A stretch of 64,000 nt of DNA from Notospermus geniculatus (Eukaryota > Nemertea > Pilidiophora > Heteronemertea > Lineidae): positions 286,020-350,019 of the forward strand of contig NMRB01000120.1 of the NCBI GenBank assembly GCA_002633025.1, read 5' to 3'. The notes beneath the pieces were generated by a model, which saw nothing but the letters and a program-made list of their open reading frames with translations, did not search any database and was not told the origin of the DNA. Every line of letters starts with the position of its first letter. Position 1 is the first letter of the stretch. Positions 48,115 through 62,000 of this stretch are shown one piece after another. The translations under genes were made by a program, and so were the position numbers.

Positions 48115-49810
48115 TTTCAACATACTGGTACAATGCGCAATCTTCAGAATTCAGCCACAAATGTGGGCAGTAAAGCCACTACCACGGTACACAATTGTTA
48201 GTTAGGCCCTCATTTTCTAGGTCATAATTCTTCAGAAATTCCATTCGTGGACAACCAGCACTAGAACGTGACAGGCAAATTTCCAACCAGTCATCGTGAT
48301 CATGCTGTTGACACAAAGATACCTTCAAGCAGAAATCTCCTCAAATCAAAGGATATAGATCAAACAACTCAACTGAAGACTTACAAATGACATATTCCAG
48401 CTTGACGATCATGCTACGGAGTGTAATCATAGATCAGTATTCAACTCTGAACATCATTAGTGAAAGGTGAAGACTAGTATCTCTAAACACCCTTTACCAG
48501 AATGGCTTTGAGCACAAAATGACTAAGACATGCTCGCATTGATATTCCATGCCGAACATTGCTAACTACACATCATACCTCTCAGCAGCGGAAGCCAAAA
48601 GAAGTGTAATCTTATCTGTAATGGGTGGGAAAGACGGTAACACAAGAGATGTGCATGGAATCACTTTGTGCGCTTTTCGATGTATATTCTTGTAACACTC
48701 GGAATCATTCCATGGAGTCACGTCAACTGAGTACCGGGGTAAATGGATTTCTTTGGTAACTTTACTTAGATTCAATTCACTAAGCTCCAGACACTAATTC
48801 AATATTTACAACTAATGCCGTGAATCACCAAGTCGTCCAATTCAATTAAACTTGACATGCATATGTTTTACTTTTTGTTGATTTTTAGGAAGTACATGTA
48901 AGTACAGTGGAGAGAGAGTTGGAGAAGCTGAGGGTGCAGAAGTATTGGTAGGCCTACTTTGGGGTGATTTGGTGCAATGTCCCAAATTCCACTTTCCTTC
49001 AAGTGGCCAAGCAGAACACGATCACAGAACAGGATGAAGTACAAAGTGTCTAATGGTGACTAAAATAAACAGTCGAAGAAAATATACACCTGTGTTCACA
49101 GGTATGGGCAAGGATCCCAAATGGGCACATAGTCATAGGCCTACTTTACGACATGCTTAAAATGGGATCCGATAAGCACAGCATTATTTGATATAATCAC
49201 ATTCGCCATCATAAATTTTTAAACTGAACCTTATACCAAATATATTGAACCTGAGTATTTGCCACAACATGTCCATCAAATAAGACCATTTATTGCCTCC
49301 AAAGCCGAACGTCATCTTGATGACAGGACATCAAACTGCTATTGAAATATCATTAATGCACGGACATGCCCCAGTGAAAATAATTCCATTTAAGGCAGAA
49401 TCCTGACAGACAGAAACTTGAAGTGAAATGCTGATAAAGATTTTAAGCAAACATCGAGTTCACTTGGTTGATTCGAAGATTTGTGATGACAGATCGAGTA
49501 GTTATCTACATGCTGGATCTAAACCCGTTTGGCTAGCTTTCACTCGTGTAGAAACTGTTTAATTTCCAGCAGAGCAATTGGTTTTCTAGAGTGAGGATTA
49601 ATGCAGACAAGTCTACTGCATTAGGAATGCGAATGCTGTATAGAGGCTGTTATTGATGTAGCGGATTTGCCACACAGTTCAGAAGTTCAACAATCCATCT
49701 AAATTGCAGTGGAAGTCTAGAGAAATAAATCATTGATCACAAAGTCTGGAAAATAGCAAAATGTAAGACTGATTTGCAGTTATCAACATTTAGGAATCAA
49801 AATAAGTCCT

Positions 49811-49930
49811 AGGGCTGTATTCTAGAAGCTTCCTTAACTCTAAGGTTTACCTTCAGTTAATTGTTTGCAGGGCAGAATACAAAACTTAAAGCGACCTTAG
49901 AGTTAAGGAGGCTTCTAGAATACTGGCCCT
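49811..49930. mobile_element. 120-bp foldback element with AGTCCT target duplication
   Basis: Ends AGGGC and GCCCT. Arms include TATTCTAGAAGC and TCCTTAACTCTAAGGT with the complement on the right. AGTCCT is repeated perfectly on both sides (49805-49810 and 49931-49936). Confidence 0.85.
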
Positions 49931-52387
49931 AGTCCTAATTTACAAATGCTTTCAATGCTTAACAATTAAATACTATTCTGCTACTTCCCTGACTAATATA
50001 TAGTTCCAAGCTACCAAAATATGTGTATACTTAAAATGAGACAACAGTAGATTCACAATCACCCCTTCAGGCAAACTGTTTTTTTAAATCTCAAGAGCTG
50101 CTGACCCCCTCAAATCCTACAGCACATTGTCTGAGGGATTTCCAATGACCACAGCACCACGAGTGCAAGAAGAACCTGAAATCCACCCCATCCATTCTAT
50201 TTAACCCTGTCACTTGCCATAAACTTGACACTAAACGGTTCAAATAACCTACGTTCCCTTGACATTCGAAGTCGATTTATAAATTTGCTTTGAAGAAACT
50301 AAAATGACGCCATCTGTCTCCGTCAGAGTACTTAAAAAGGATTTATCTCGGCCATCGGGGAGGTATTGTCTTCTTCCATTGTTGGAGGGTTATGTTGAGA
50401 TTTCAAGTTCACATTGGTAATGCAGCGTGAAAATGAACCTGAGAGGTCCAGGGGGCGTGGGACAAATGGGTGGATCCAATATCCGGGTGTTAAAAGAGGT
50501 GCAGTTGCATGGTTAAAGGCAGTTAATGTTTGCAAAACAATACATGTAACAAAATGTTTGTAGTACCCGACAGTATGGCGGACTGTTCCTCTTTCAAGGA
50601 CATCGTTGGAAGTGACCCTCGTCGAGAGGTCTTGATGATCACAAAGAGGTTTTTAAGATGAATAGGACGTAGGTACAATTGCCTGCCTTAAAAGCAACGA
50701 GCAAGGTAGATGATGGTAAACAATTCAACTAAATGATTTGTATAGATCACTAAAAGCAGAGCACCGTATAATTACTAACACATGATATATGTTTCCGTTC
50801 CATCAATTCTACGGCCAAGTTCACATACATGTACAAATTACAAATTACAAATTACAAATAGTTTATTGATACCTTATAATATTACATTACATCGGTTGAA
50901 ATACAATAAACTTTGGTGAGATAGATAAAAAGAAAAGATGGAAAGAACATCCAGGGATCTGTCTTGGGTACTGTACCCCGAATGCTAGCGTGCAAGTTAA
51001 AGCATAAAGAGGAGTGCAAGTGTATAATCTATGAAGCTACGGTACAAAACATAATTACGAAATACATGAGAGAACATGTCATCACTGACTTCACCCTGTG
51101 TACCGGAGGAGGGCTGGTGAAAGTTCAAAATGATCAGTAAGGACCCCTTCGCCAGTGAAATGACAAAATACATGTCATCCTACATGCAGAACCCATTTTA
51201 TCACTTGAAGTGGATATAGCCAACCTCAGAATTACGGTGGCCTCAGGAAATTTTCGCATATTGAGAGTGCTGCACAGAATGTACATCCTTGTTCAGCACC
51301 AACGATGGTTATAGCCAGAGCAGATGGATAGAGAAATTAAAGAATGTCGGCTTTGCCAGGAAATGGGCCATAGCCCTGAGGTAATGGCTCAGAATGCTTC
51401 ATTTAATCTTCATTATGTTCGGCACTAGTCAGGAGCATGTTGGGATGGAACAGGAAAGGGGCATGTTGGCGCTCATGTTTAAGACATGAATGCAATTATG
51501 TCAGAGCGGCTGGGTTCTAGCTGAAGATCCTTGGTGTGGGTAGCCGGTGATTTTAATGGAAAATCAACCCTCGAGACAAGATGTCGCCTGGTATGGCGAA
51601 CAATAACTGGAAAACGGGTAATTAGGAATTTCTGTTAACAGAGGAGTTTGCCGTGGTTAAGAAATGCACAAGGACCTTGATCCACATCCCATATTTAGCA
51701 ATTTAGCCGTCACTTAAAATATCGAAGGACGATTACAAAGTCCTCTCAAATCTTCCAAGTACATGTAGCTTCTCAAAACAACACCATAACAGCTTTGCCA
51801 ATCAGTTCTTAAAAGCAGGGAGTACACTCTTGACAGTAAACAATGACTGTTGATAAATGTAGCGAAATATGAAGGTCATCAGAAAATGAATGTTTACTCC
51901 GCCATTAATTATTCAGAAGTAAAAGGCACCATTGGGATTCAAATATCTTGTGCACAAATTGAAGACAATGAATCAATGAATATGCATGCTTAGAAACTTC
52001 AAAGAAACTTCATCAGCATTAATTGCGTGACACAAAATTAAATTTGATCTTGATACTGAAATGTACTTTGCCACACCTGTGGTTACAAGGCAATACTGAT
52101 GAAAAAAACAACAACATGGATCTTCAGGATGGAGGGGAAAGGAAGAGAATGAATACCAGAGTAATTGCCAACAAAGAACTCTACCTGAAGATGCGAGGCA
52201 GAAACAGAAGAATAAGTACACTACCTTGGGATAGAACTCATCTTGGAAACGAGACGCCTTTAGTTCAGAAGCTTCAAGCGGTTGAAATGGATGCTGAGAG
52301 ATCAATCAATAGGACATCAACCCTTGATGAAGCAATCCATAGGCCCTATTCTCTGTATCTATTCATGAAATTTAAATTGTAGTTTTA
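49931..52387. other. Non-coding, probable first intron of ZNF609
   Basis: No gene recognised. A CAAATTA tandem tract lies at 50834-50860. The sequence from about 50834 to 50980 may be the tail of a retroelement, but no coding part is attached. Confidence 0.45.
50834..50860. repeat. CAAATTA tandem repeat, about 3.9 units
   Basis: Three exact CAAATTA units and a partial fourth, followed by GTTTATTGATACC. Such 7-base 3' tails occur on some SINE- or LINE-like elements; the link is inference. Confidence 0.7.
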
Positions 52388-53094
52388 AAGGGGAACTGAC
52401 CACTTTGCCAGCCAAACTGGGCTATCTACACCTCAAAATGCCTTATGATATCACTTCAGGACTCACAACAGTTTGATTTGAAAATCTCCACCCATTTCCG
52501 AAATAAACACCAAAATGTAATTTTCGAATTCAAATTTCCCGCTCAATTAGTGATGTCATTCAGAGAACCATTACAATATAGTGACCATTGCAAAATGTGC
52601 TATATCTGTATCTAAGACAGCTGGAAAGAATATATTTCTAATGTCAACCGTGTTGCCGTGATTGAAAATCAATTAGTTACCCTGTGGGGATCTTTACACT
52701 TGAAATTCAGGTGAAAATTCAGAAATAATTGAAAATACCATATTTAGAGATTTCGATATCTGAATCAATCTCGACAGTTTGTTGCATAATAATACCCTTC
52801 CTGAGACAGTTAGTGTTTACTTTGGACTTTCCTCCTAAATCAACACTTTGAGTCAGAAAGTGCACTTGACAGGCTCTCTAGGATAAAGATTTGAATGGAT
52901 GCAGACTATAGAAATGGTTCTAGGTATGACATCACTAATTGAGCGGGAAATTTGAATTCTGAGAAATACATTTTTGTGTGTAGTTTGAAAATGAGCTGAG
53001 ATTTTTTCACCAAATTTTTTCCAGCCATAGAGTGGTGTCAAACCCATTTGGAACAGCCAAAATAGTCATTATATTTGAAGGGGTCAGTTCCTCT
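52388..53094. mobile_element. TTAA-flanked inverted-repeat element, about 707 bp
   Basis: Ends AGGGGAACTGACC and GGTCAGTTCCTCT, flanked by TTAA inside TTTAAA on both sides, which fits a piggyBac-like target. Long inner inverted segments pair across the element, for example AAATTTCCCGCTCAATTAGT near 52536 with its complement near 52935. No transposase frame. Confidence 0.8.
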
Positions 53095-56000
53095 TTAAAG
53101 TGGCTTTCCCCCTTAATACATGGAATATTTGGGCGGTTCATTGCAGATGATTACGACAGAATACACCACTAGTTCACAAAGGAATGCCGATACTATGGAG
53201 ACCCTCAGAAAATCTGACATCCCCTTATCGCATGTTTGTGTGAATATCAAAGGTGTAAAAATAGGTCTCTTTCTAGAATGTGTGGAAGCGTCGAAGGGGG
53301 TCACCTTAGCTGTCTTGTACCTTCCACTCATATAACAAGCATGTTCCCAAGGCTGGGTAGGCCTAAAGACTAACATCACTGCAGAGGAGACAACTGGTGA
53401 GAGGGTCACCAAGCCAGTTATAAATGAGATGGCAGGCTGGTTATATCAGTAAATCAGCTAATCACACTCAATGGGTGACCATGTTTTATTTATCATCACA
53501 GTCACCTCTGAATTATACATGATGTTGAAAAAACAGCTCCTGACTTATGGAATTGACTTCTTATTACAGGCATTTGCCTTTCCTCTAACAACATCCAAGC
53601 ACATATAATTTGATTGATTCATTGGTGATGGGAATACTCAAAAAACCTTGACGTATATTGAATCAATTGGAATCGATATTAAAGCCTACTGCGCCTAGCA
53701 AACCCAGTCTAGAACTCTCAGGAGCTGGCAGGCACTTTTCTGGCATGGGGCATGGCAAAGCCCTTGAATTTGATGGGATGAGATGGCACAACTAATACAT
53801 GTACTGTGAGGGGCTATTTTCAAAGCTATACTTTCAAGCTTCTATAGTCAGTGTACTCTAGCTGGCCCACACATGCACACTACTTTCTGACAGGTATCAG
53901 GTAAGGCCCATCCAAGTTCAAGGTAGGTTATGGAATTCATAAACATTCAGAGAGTGCCAGGAATACATCCTTCAATGATTCCATTGATTAGAAAACAAAC
54001 CCAGAGATGAACTGCTACACATTCAGCTCCTTGCATTCAGTTTCAGAGAATGCAGCAAAACCATAAACAGGAACAAGGAAAAGGAAAAATGAGAAATGAA
54101 GTCATAACTTAATGACAGTGATTTGATCATTTGGGCAACATTAGACATAGCGATGTGATGATGTTGGGTCTGGTTTCAATGCAGCCACGGAGCAAGGGGT
54201 ATCCTTTAACACCATATAACATCACAGAGACAGAGATAACTTTCAGACTGGTCGGCATTTCTCATGTTCTAGAGGAATTCTTTGAATAATCAACACTCAA
54301 TTCACTAAGTTGGAAATCCAATGTGCATGTCTCTTGTATAGGGACATCATGTCAAGTTCAGTTGGAGATTGAGCTGATGGGCCCCACTCATTCCCTCTAC
54401 GTCATACAGAATTGCTTCCACCATTCTTAGCCTTTCTATGAAGTGCACTTATTCTTCCATCTCCAATGTTCATCACCGACTGCACACTGCATGAGTACTG
54501 CATCATAATAGAACATTGTAGCAAGATGCATGAAGGCATTAAGCAGTGGGTGTGATAAGAATGAGCAAGGAGGGCTGACCCAAACACGAACCCAAGATTA
54601 GCATCCATTCAGAGGGTGCACTTCACCAGAAATGCTTTTGAGCCACCTCTTGACAAATTGCCACTGGGTCAAAGAGTGTGACTAACTTGAGCGGGAAAGG
54701 ATATAGATGCCTTTGGCAGTGATTCAGTTGAGAGGAGCGCCATCATAGTGGTGTGACTGGGACAGCTGAACATTGTTTTGGGAACACAGTGTAGGCAAGA
54801 TTGGGTCAACAGTATAAGATTCAATGAGCCGAAATACTGCTGAAGGATATCATCATAACCGAAGAGTCCAGGCATGCCAGGAAGCGATATAGCATGGAGA
54901 TAAATTTCCATTCCCCTCCAGACACGGGGAGATATTTCAGTGACAAAGAGCGTAGCCTAGGTTTTTGGCAATCGTGGGGTCCATTTTGGTTTTTTGCTGG
55001 TTTTAATGGTCTCGAGAACTGCCAGACAGTCACACATCTAATAGAATACAGCCAGTCAGCTCCTTCTCAGTACCCAGTCCTTGATGCGTCAATGATGTTG
55101 GATTCCAAGTCATAAAGAGTTTATATCTCTAATTTGCCCTTATTGGTTAATAACCATCTGCATAATGTAACATTGATAATGAAAGGAAAAAACAATTGAT
55201 TATCTCAAAACGTGTACATTTTTACACGTCTAATGTAGATGAAAAAGGTTCATCCAGTTGGTTCTCATAATGCTTGATGATAAATTGCCGAGAGCAGAAA
55301 CTGAACTCCTATGATATTAATATTGATAAACCAGAGCCGACAAGCTGACATGATCTAGTGGGAAATTGAGGCAAATGCATTGAGGCAGGCAGGGAATAAA
55401 TATGGAGTGTGCGCAGGTTAATTCAATAGACCAGTACTGAAGGGAATTTCAACCATCTGCATGATAAGGAACATCATGGTATTACATTACAGTTTTTCAG
55501 TATATAATAATAAAGAGACATTTGCATAGTCCATATTGGACAGGATGAGCCAAACAGTCTCCCTGAAATGGAGTTGTTAAATTGTTTCTCTATTGCTGAG
55601 GGAAATGGGGTTGATGTGATGGATGTGCTTCCAGACTCTATAAAGCAAAATGATTGAGAAATATAACGCGATCTCCAAGCCATAACATTGTAAGAACATG
55701 AAGGCTGGTTCTGGTTACCTTTGATGACAATATAGATTCACAGATTACCTAGCATAAAGATAATTACAGGGATGAGAGCGTTCTCATTGATCCAATTATC
55801 CAACAATGCAGACGCTAGGATTTATCTTTATTCAGCTACGTGCATTATCGATTTCTCAGATGTTTGAAGTTACGGATGTTTGAAAGACGAGCATGAGTGG
55901 ATACCTCATGGGATTTAGAATTATTCAAACAGATCCCACTATTGTCACATTTTCCTATTGGTTCAGTAATTTCTGATTTATCATTCTGAGTTGGCGCCAC

Positions 56001-58879
56001 TGTCAAGAGACACATTTTGTCTAAGAGGCTGTTTTCTGCAGCCAAGAAGATTCTTAACACTTAATAAATGGATCAGGCAAAGGGAATGTTCCAATGAGAG
56101 TGACAGAAAATAGAGTTGTCATTCGGGGTAACTCAAGTACTTTCAAGAGCATGGAAAGGGCCAACTGAACGAAAGGGATTTATTGAATGATTAAATTTGC
56201 AACATCGATCTTCAGTGCAACCATATAGATAAACTCAAATGCAGGTTCAAGGTCACTATCACCCACGAACAAATTGGCGGCAAACTGGCACATTATACTT
56301 GACATCTGCCAAATTTACCAGATGACCATTCAAACAATAGTTGCACCTGACTTCAATGGCACCACTTTATACCAACAATGACACCAGATTGCACTGTGAC
56401 TCCCAAATGTGGCCAGTTAGTGCACCACACAATGGCGATTCTGGTGTTAACAGGTCAGTTCATTTATCACCAGGCATGAAGGGGACATAGATCAACAAAG
56501 AAGGACATTTCAGCAAAATCTTTTGTGTAACCTATGTGAAAATGATATTAAACGACTGTCTGCCTCCAAACTGTGGGCCATACACTCATTTTCAAATGTT
56601 CCAGTGGATTAATTTAGGCTCTCATTCATGATATACACTACTACTGTATTTTTCATCACAACTGTCGAACATGTCTGACATCTTCATCAAATGAAATATT
56701 GTGATGTTCAGCCACAACTATTGCTTGATCATTCGTCATGTTAAGTTGGGGATCTGATATTAAAACCAAGATAGAATCTGCCACAGAGAGTGGTTTGAGA
56801 ATGGCACAGCTGGCAAAGAGGTCAGTGATAACAACTGCTCAAAATGACAAAGACATGCCTGAACTAACAGCATGTTTTCAGTCCAACACAATGCACCCAA
56901 AGCTATTTCACAACGAAAAGTTCTCTGGTGGGGTGACTGGGCCTCTCAGGCTCACATGGGGAAAACACTTTTGAAAACAAAAAGTGGACTTGCTGCGATA
57001 TGGCAACAAAATTGTACTACTTCCACTCTGAGCAACACACCAGGAACAAAAACTAACAAAGACTTGGAACTGTTCCAATTGTTTGTCTAACAGTAGAATG
57101 CACTGAGTGGTGATTCTGAGTTTGTTTAAGACTAATATTGACATAACTTGTGTAAATTTGTTGGTAATAATTTTGTGGTACCGGGGTACTATGCTAATTC
57201 TGAGCAGTTTATAAAATGCACAATACTTTTTTTATCAATGGCTATAATGACAGAAGTTTGGTACCGGATGAATTTAGGCTGGTAAATAATTTTACAGCAA
57301 ACACTTTATGCAATAAGCTGCAGCAAACAGTATTTCTTCATTTGATTCAATATATTTGCATGGTTCCAATTTCAGAAAGCAGTTAATTGCATTCACAGTT
57401 CAGCCTCACCTCCAGTATAGAACAAGGATACGAATTACAAAACATCATGTTTACTGAAGGGACATTTCACATCCTGGAAAATGACCAGCTCATCCAGACT
57501 ATTCCAGGTCAAATAAATCCTGGATCCGCCTGAAGGGAGACATCAACCTAATTCAATCCTATTGTCCTCGAGAAGAAGCCCATTGAGATAACAGATGTTC
57601 ATTTTTGGAAGGCTATTTTTGACCACCGCTTCCACTTTTACTTGCAGACTTCTCCTTCCTTTGCTTACAGATCTAAGACTTTCAGTTTCAATGGGGCATA
57701 ATTGTGCTGGCGTGAAGTTGAGTCTTGGCTTTGTAGATATGATCCAAGGATCTGTTCAGGTTTAGAAATGGCCATGTTGGTTCCCTTATGTCATAATAAA
57801 ACAGCTTCACTTGGCTATCGGGATTTAAAACCTGCTGAAGATCCTTCATATTCTTCTGGCAGTTGCCTGCTATATAAATAACCGAAGTCGTCCTCCAGAA
57901 ATTTTGCGAATTTTCGACCTCAACTGGGGTCTTCTTCAGGCTGGCACTTTCAAGTCGAGCTACCAGAAGTATAGGGTTGCCTGCCGGTTGCCTGCTGTAT
58001 CAGAATCTACCTAACTTCAAGGGGAACTGCAGTTCAAGACCAACATCAAGAGCTGATCTATACCAACTCAGTAATGGCTACTTAAGGGGCCCCCTCAATA
58101 GGATTTATCAGGAGACCTCCTGACTTTTTTCCAGAGTATAAGCAAGTCACTACTCTCATACTGCCCTAGCTGCTGTAAGATGCCATTCCCAACACATCGA
58201 TCTATTTCAGTCTACATCGTGATGCCAACTGCCTGAATCTCTGGCGTCAATTCTCAGTTCAATAATTCATGGCATCTCTTCGATAAATTACATCAGCCAT
58301 TCATGACACATCTCATCATTTTAAAATGATACCCACCATAAATATCCGTGACCGATGTTCATAAACGCTGTTAATGGGAATTAATGCATATCTACACTTT
58401 GTGTCCATAGCAGATAATGGAAAATAACTATTCACATCTTGAATTGGCCATAAGAACATTATTGCTGGTACACTGGTAACATACAAAGAAGAACCTTGAC
58501 AGATCAGATGAATTTTTCTTTAGTTCAAGTGTTACAACATGGAGCATACAATGAAAATGCACCACGTCTCAAAATTCTTGGTCAAAAAAATGACTGCAAC
58601 TATTGACAAGGTCACATCCAGTTAACACATTTTATGGGAAAAACAATTTGAAAAATGTTTCAATTATCCCAAAACTAATCAACCAAGTGTCTTAAACGTT
58701 TTTAAGAATCAAGAGGTTTCTGAAATGCCTGTGGCTGAAATACTTAGTTTACCCGAATATAACATCAACGTTTCATACCTATCACCACAAAAACGAAATG
58801 AAAATGGTTCTTTCTTCTAAATACTATCCTCCACATCAGTAACAGCTGCGACAAAGCAAAAGCAACCTTCCGGCAAATA
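53095..58879. other. Non-coding, probable first intron of ZNF609
   Basis: No coding exon, RNA gene or clear repeat recognised. Confidence 0.4.
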
Positions 58880-59001
58880 CAACTTTTATTGGTTAGATCT
58901 CAGCGTCATTTTCATCGCTTTCATCGAGCGTGTTGACTTACGCATCGCTTTTGTCAATGTCTGCTTCCATTGTGGCTGAAGTGTCTCTGGAGTTTAATCA
59001 G
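58880..59001 (-). promoter_or_regulatory. CpG-enriched segment with candidate minus-strand first exon
   Basis: CpG is locally frequent (58913-58950) in a CpG-poor neighbourhood. On the minus strand an ATG at 58973 or so has the context ACAATGG, reads MEADIDKSDA, and meets a consensus donor (GTAAGT) at about 58939. If spliced to the ZNF609 start-codon exon at 31827, this frame would continue about 15 codons and stop on a TGA that overlaps the ZNF609 ATG. On the plus strand the same segment has ATG at 58957 (SASIVAEVSLEFNQ) and a donor at 59002. One of these may be a real first exon; neither is proven. Confidence 0.3.
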
Positions 59002-62000
59002 GTAAGTGAGAACATTGTGCTGGGAAAGGATAGCCTGCAAGATAACAACACAATGATGTGTCACCTGCACGAATTAAATATGTACTTAAGGAGATAACTT
59101 GAATCGCAGAGAAGATGGGTGTAGATCAGGCTTGCAGACTGATAATGCATTTTTTCCTATTGTGCATGTACACACCCAGGTTAGCCAACCTCCTTATTTA
59201 AGTAAATCTACGGTTTATATGGAAACATTTGATGTGATTAAAGAAACATTTCTATGCAATGTGTAGCTAACAGTACAGAGTACAGAAAATCACCTTCAAA
59301 GCTTTAAAAGTGTATGAACTCTTGTACATGTCAGGTTGGTATTGATGGCTTATTTCTTAGAGAGTGACATCTTGCAGCAGGCAGAAAAGATGGCTTCAGG
59401 AAATCTGTTCTGCTCATCAGCCAAAATGACCCAACCATTCATTTTTAGTTCCCTCCAATGGTACCACGTTTGTTCAGCCTGATAAAGCAAGCATTCATGG
59501 ACACTAGCTGTCCAATTAACCTGTCACCTAGGGGGACATGCAAAGATGTGTGGCTAATTGGCTGTTCAGTTCTGATCATCTCAAAAGGGCAGAAGGGTTA
59601 CACGGATATGGTGATTTCAGTACCTTCAGGTATTCACAGTCAATTACATGTAAAAGGAATCTCACACAGATTCCAAATGCTTTATTTCCACATGTAATGT
59701 ACTTATAGGCAAGAAAAAAATCCCAATTCATCTTTAAGTCAGGCCCGGTCCTTGTAAAATGTCTTTAGTCTTAACTGATAAACACACCTGGTTTATCATA
59801 AGTACCGGTACAGTAATGTAAAATGTTATTTTTCTTGGCTGCTTCAGGTGCCAATCTCTAATACCTAACACAATCAGCCAGATGATTACATTCCCAAGGC
59901 AGGAGTATGAACCAGCATCATGATAAAAACCAACCACAAAGAAGAGCACTTATCATTTACATTCTGCACCTTTCCAGTCGGTCAGAATAATTCCCGCCAG
60001 GAGAGCATTCCTGATACACACTTACACTCATTCTCTGGGCTACACATCCCATAGGAACTGAGTGGTTTCCTTCATTACCCAAGTCCTCATTTCCCAAGCT
60101 ATCTGTATGCTGAGTGAATACCAACAAGGCCACAGAAATGGTTCATTCTGCTGGGTTTTTGTGGCAGTTTGCAGGCTGATTTCTAAGTAAACACAGGAGC
60201 TGGTTCTATTTGCTCAGAATGGTAGCAATATCATCAATGATTTATTATAGTGTAGGTAATTGTAATAAATGGCAATTTGATGTGACCAGTTAGCGGCATT
60301 AGTTGGTGCCTTCATCGTACTGCATCATGTTGTTTCAGTGGTGCAAAATTGCCAGATTATGTGTAATGCCTTGGTGGTGGCAGAGCTGGTTATGAAAGCC
60401 GCTGAGGTCGTGTTATCAGCCCAAGTTGATTTCCTTAATGTGAACAAGAGAGAGAGAGGAAGAGTCAGATTACATTGATGAATCTGGCTCTTGATATCAA
60501 GATGGCCATCAATGAAGGACACTCAAGTTGGATAGAAAATATGGTATAACAAATGAATGCCGACTATACAGTGGTGTAGTTGGAACAGTGGAGGATGTCT
60601 CAAATTCACCATTTGAAAGATCGCTATCATATTCAGTGGCATCAAAAACAAGACACTTCACATACACCCTGCCTTAGTAGAATATCTGTATTGGATAATG
60701 CTATTAAAATCTCATGTACTGAAGAAATTCCCCTCTTGAGAAATCTTCCAATACCACAAACCCAATATTTCTAGGTCCGGTATGGATTTTGCTGCCATTG
60801 ATGATGTTGAAGCAGACGCCAAGATGAAGATAATCCCCTCCTTCCGCAATCAATAATGGAGAGATACAAGACTCCCAGGCGACGAGAGTTCTCGTATCGA
60901 GTGAGCGCACTGTGGAGCTGTTGTTACAATACACACCATGGTCAATGACAACCACTTGTTATGTAGGCAAGGTCTGTTGTCGTATGTTACTAGGAAGAAG
61001 TCTTGGAGATGAGGACTTTCAAATCACAGGGCCCCGCAATGCAGTTCAATACAAAAGCAATGCACAGGACTAAACCATGTACTGTACAAGTGAGCGCAAC
61101 CAGTTGCCACTGAATATTCCACAAAATGTTTGCACGCCAAATTTGCAAGAATGACCAAGTTGGTTTTACAATGGAGCCATATAGAAGAGTGCTATACAGT
61201 ATACAATCATAAACGTATAAACAAAAATAGATCCTCTCTTATCTATTTTTGATATAAACAATCATTTGGCATGATCAAAAGTGCAAAACAGGATGTGGTC
61301 GATGTGCGTGTAAAAAGCAAGTTATTGGCATTTTCATCATTTTTTATGATGCAAACATTGATTTTTCTCAATGTTTTCTTTCCAGGCCACAAGAGGGTTG
61401 TTCAGTCAGCAGACCTGAACACAAAAGCATTTACTTAGATCAGAAAAGATGACACAAAAACACTATCAAGGTAAAAAGACCTATCAAAATCATCACAGGA
61501 TTAAATTCAATATCTTGAGCAAAATCAGCTGGCATCTAATAACACTGCTGCGATATTAAATCTCTACGACAATCGCACACATTTGAGTTGTTTCTATAGC
61601 AACTGCTGTCAGATCCCGACTCGGATAGAATCCTAACACGACACCAACAATAAATCCCCGGGGACGACACGATAGGTAATCAGATAGGAGAGCAAGAAGT
61701 CTTCGGGCAATATCTTTAATGGAAGCACCATGAGTGCATTTGATATATCCTTGATCATTTGCACCCACAGAAGGTAGCAGTTCGTGACAAGTCGCATTAA
61801 AATAAGAAGACAAAACAACACATTTTATGAAAAGCCACTCGAATAGGCGGAGGTATCGTTTTTAATACAGCTCTTGCTTCTGAATCTGAGTATAAATTTT
61901 GTGAGATATTGCCACACACATCTCATCATCACCCTTATAAGCAGCCTTTAATCATGTTAATGTCATCTTGCTTGTCTGTCGAATGTCTGACCTTAAACAT

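Larger units (their letters stand above)
45098..49810. other. Non-coding, probable first intron of ZNF609
   Basis: No gene recognised. It contains two palindromes of the CATGGAAGTA family (46296, 48089). A 111-codon frame at 46733-47068 has no family resemblance. Confidence 0.45.

Noticed and set aside
50574-50661. Short plus-strand frame starting ATGGCGGAC
   Set aside because: Only 28 codons with no donor or homology.
58957-59001. Plus-strand first exon reading MSASIVAEVSLEFNQ with a GTAAGTG donor
   Set aside because: The start context is poor and no downstream partner exon is visible; the minus-strand alternative has a better start. Kept only as an alternative.
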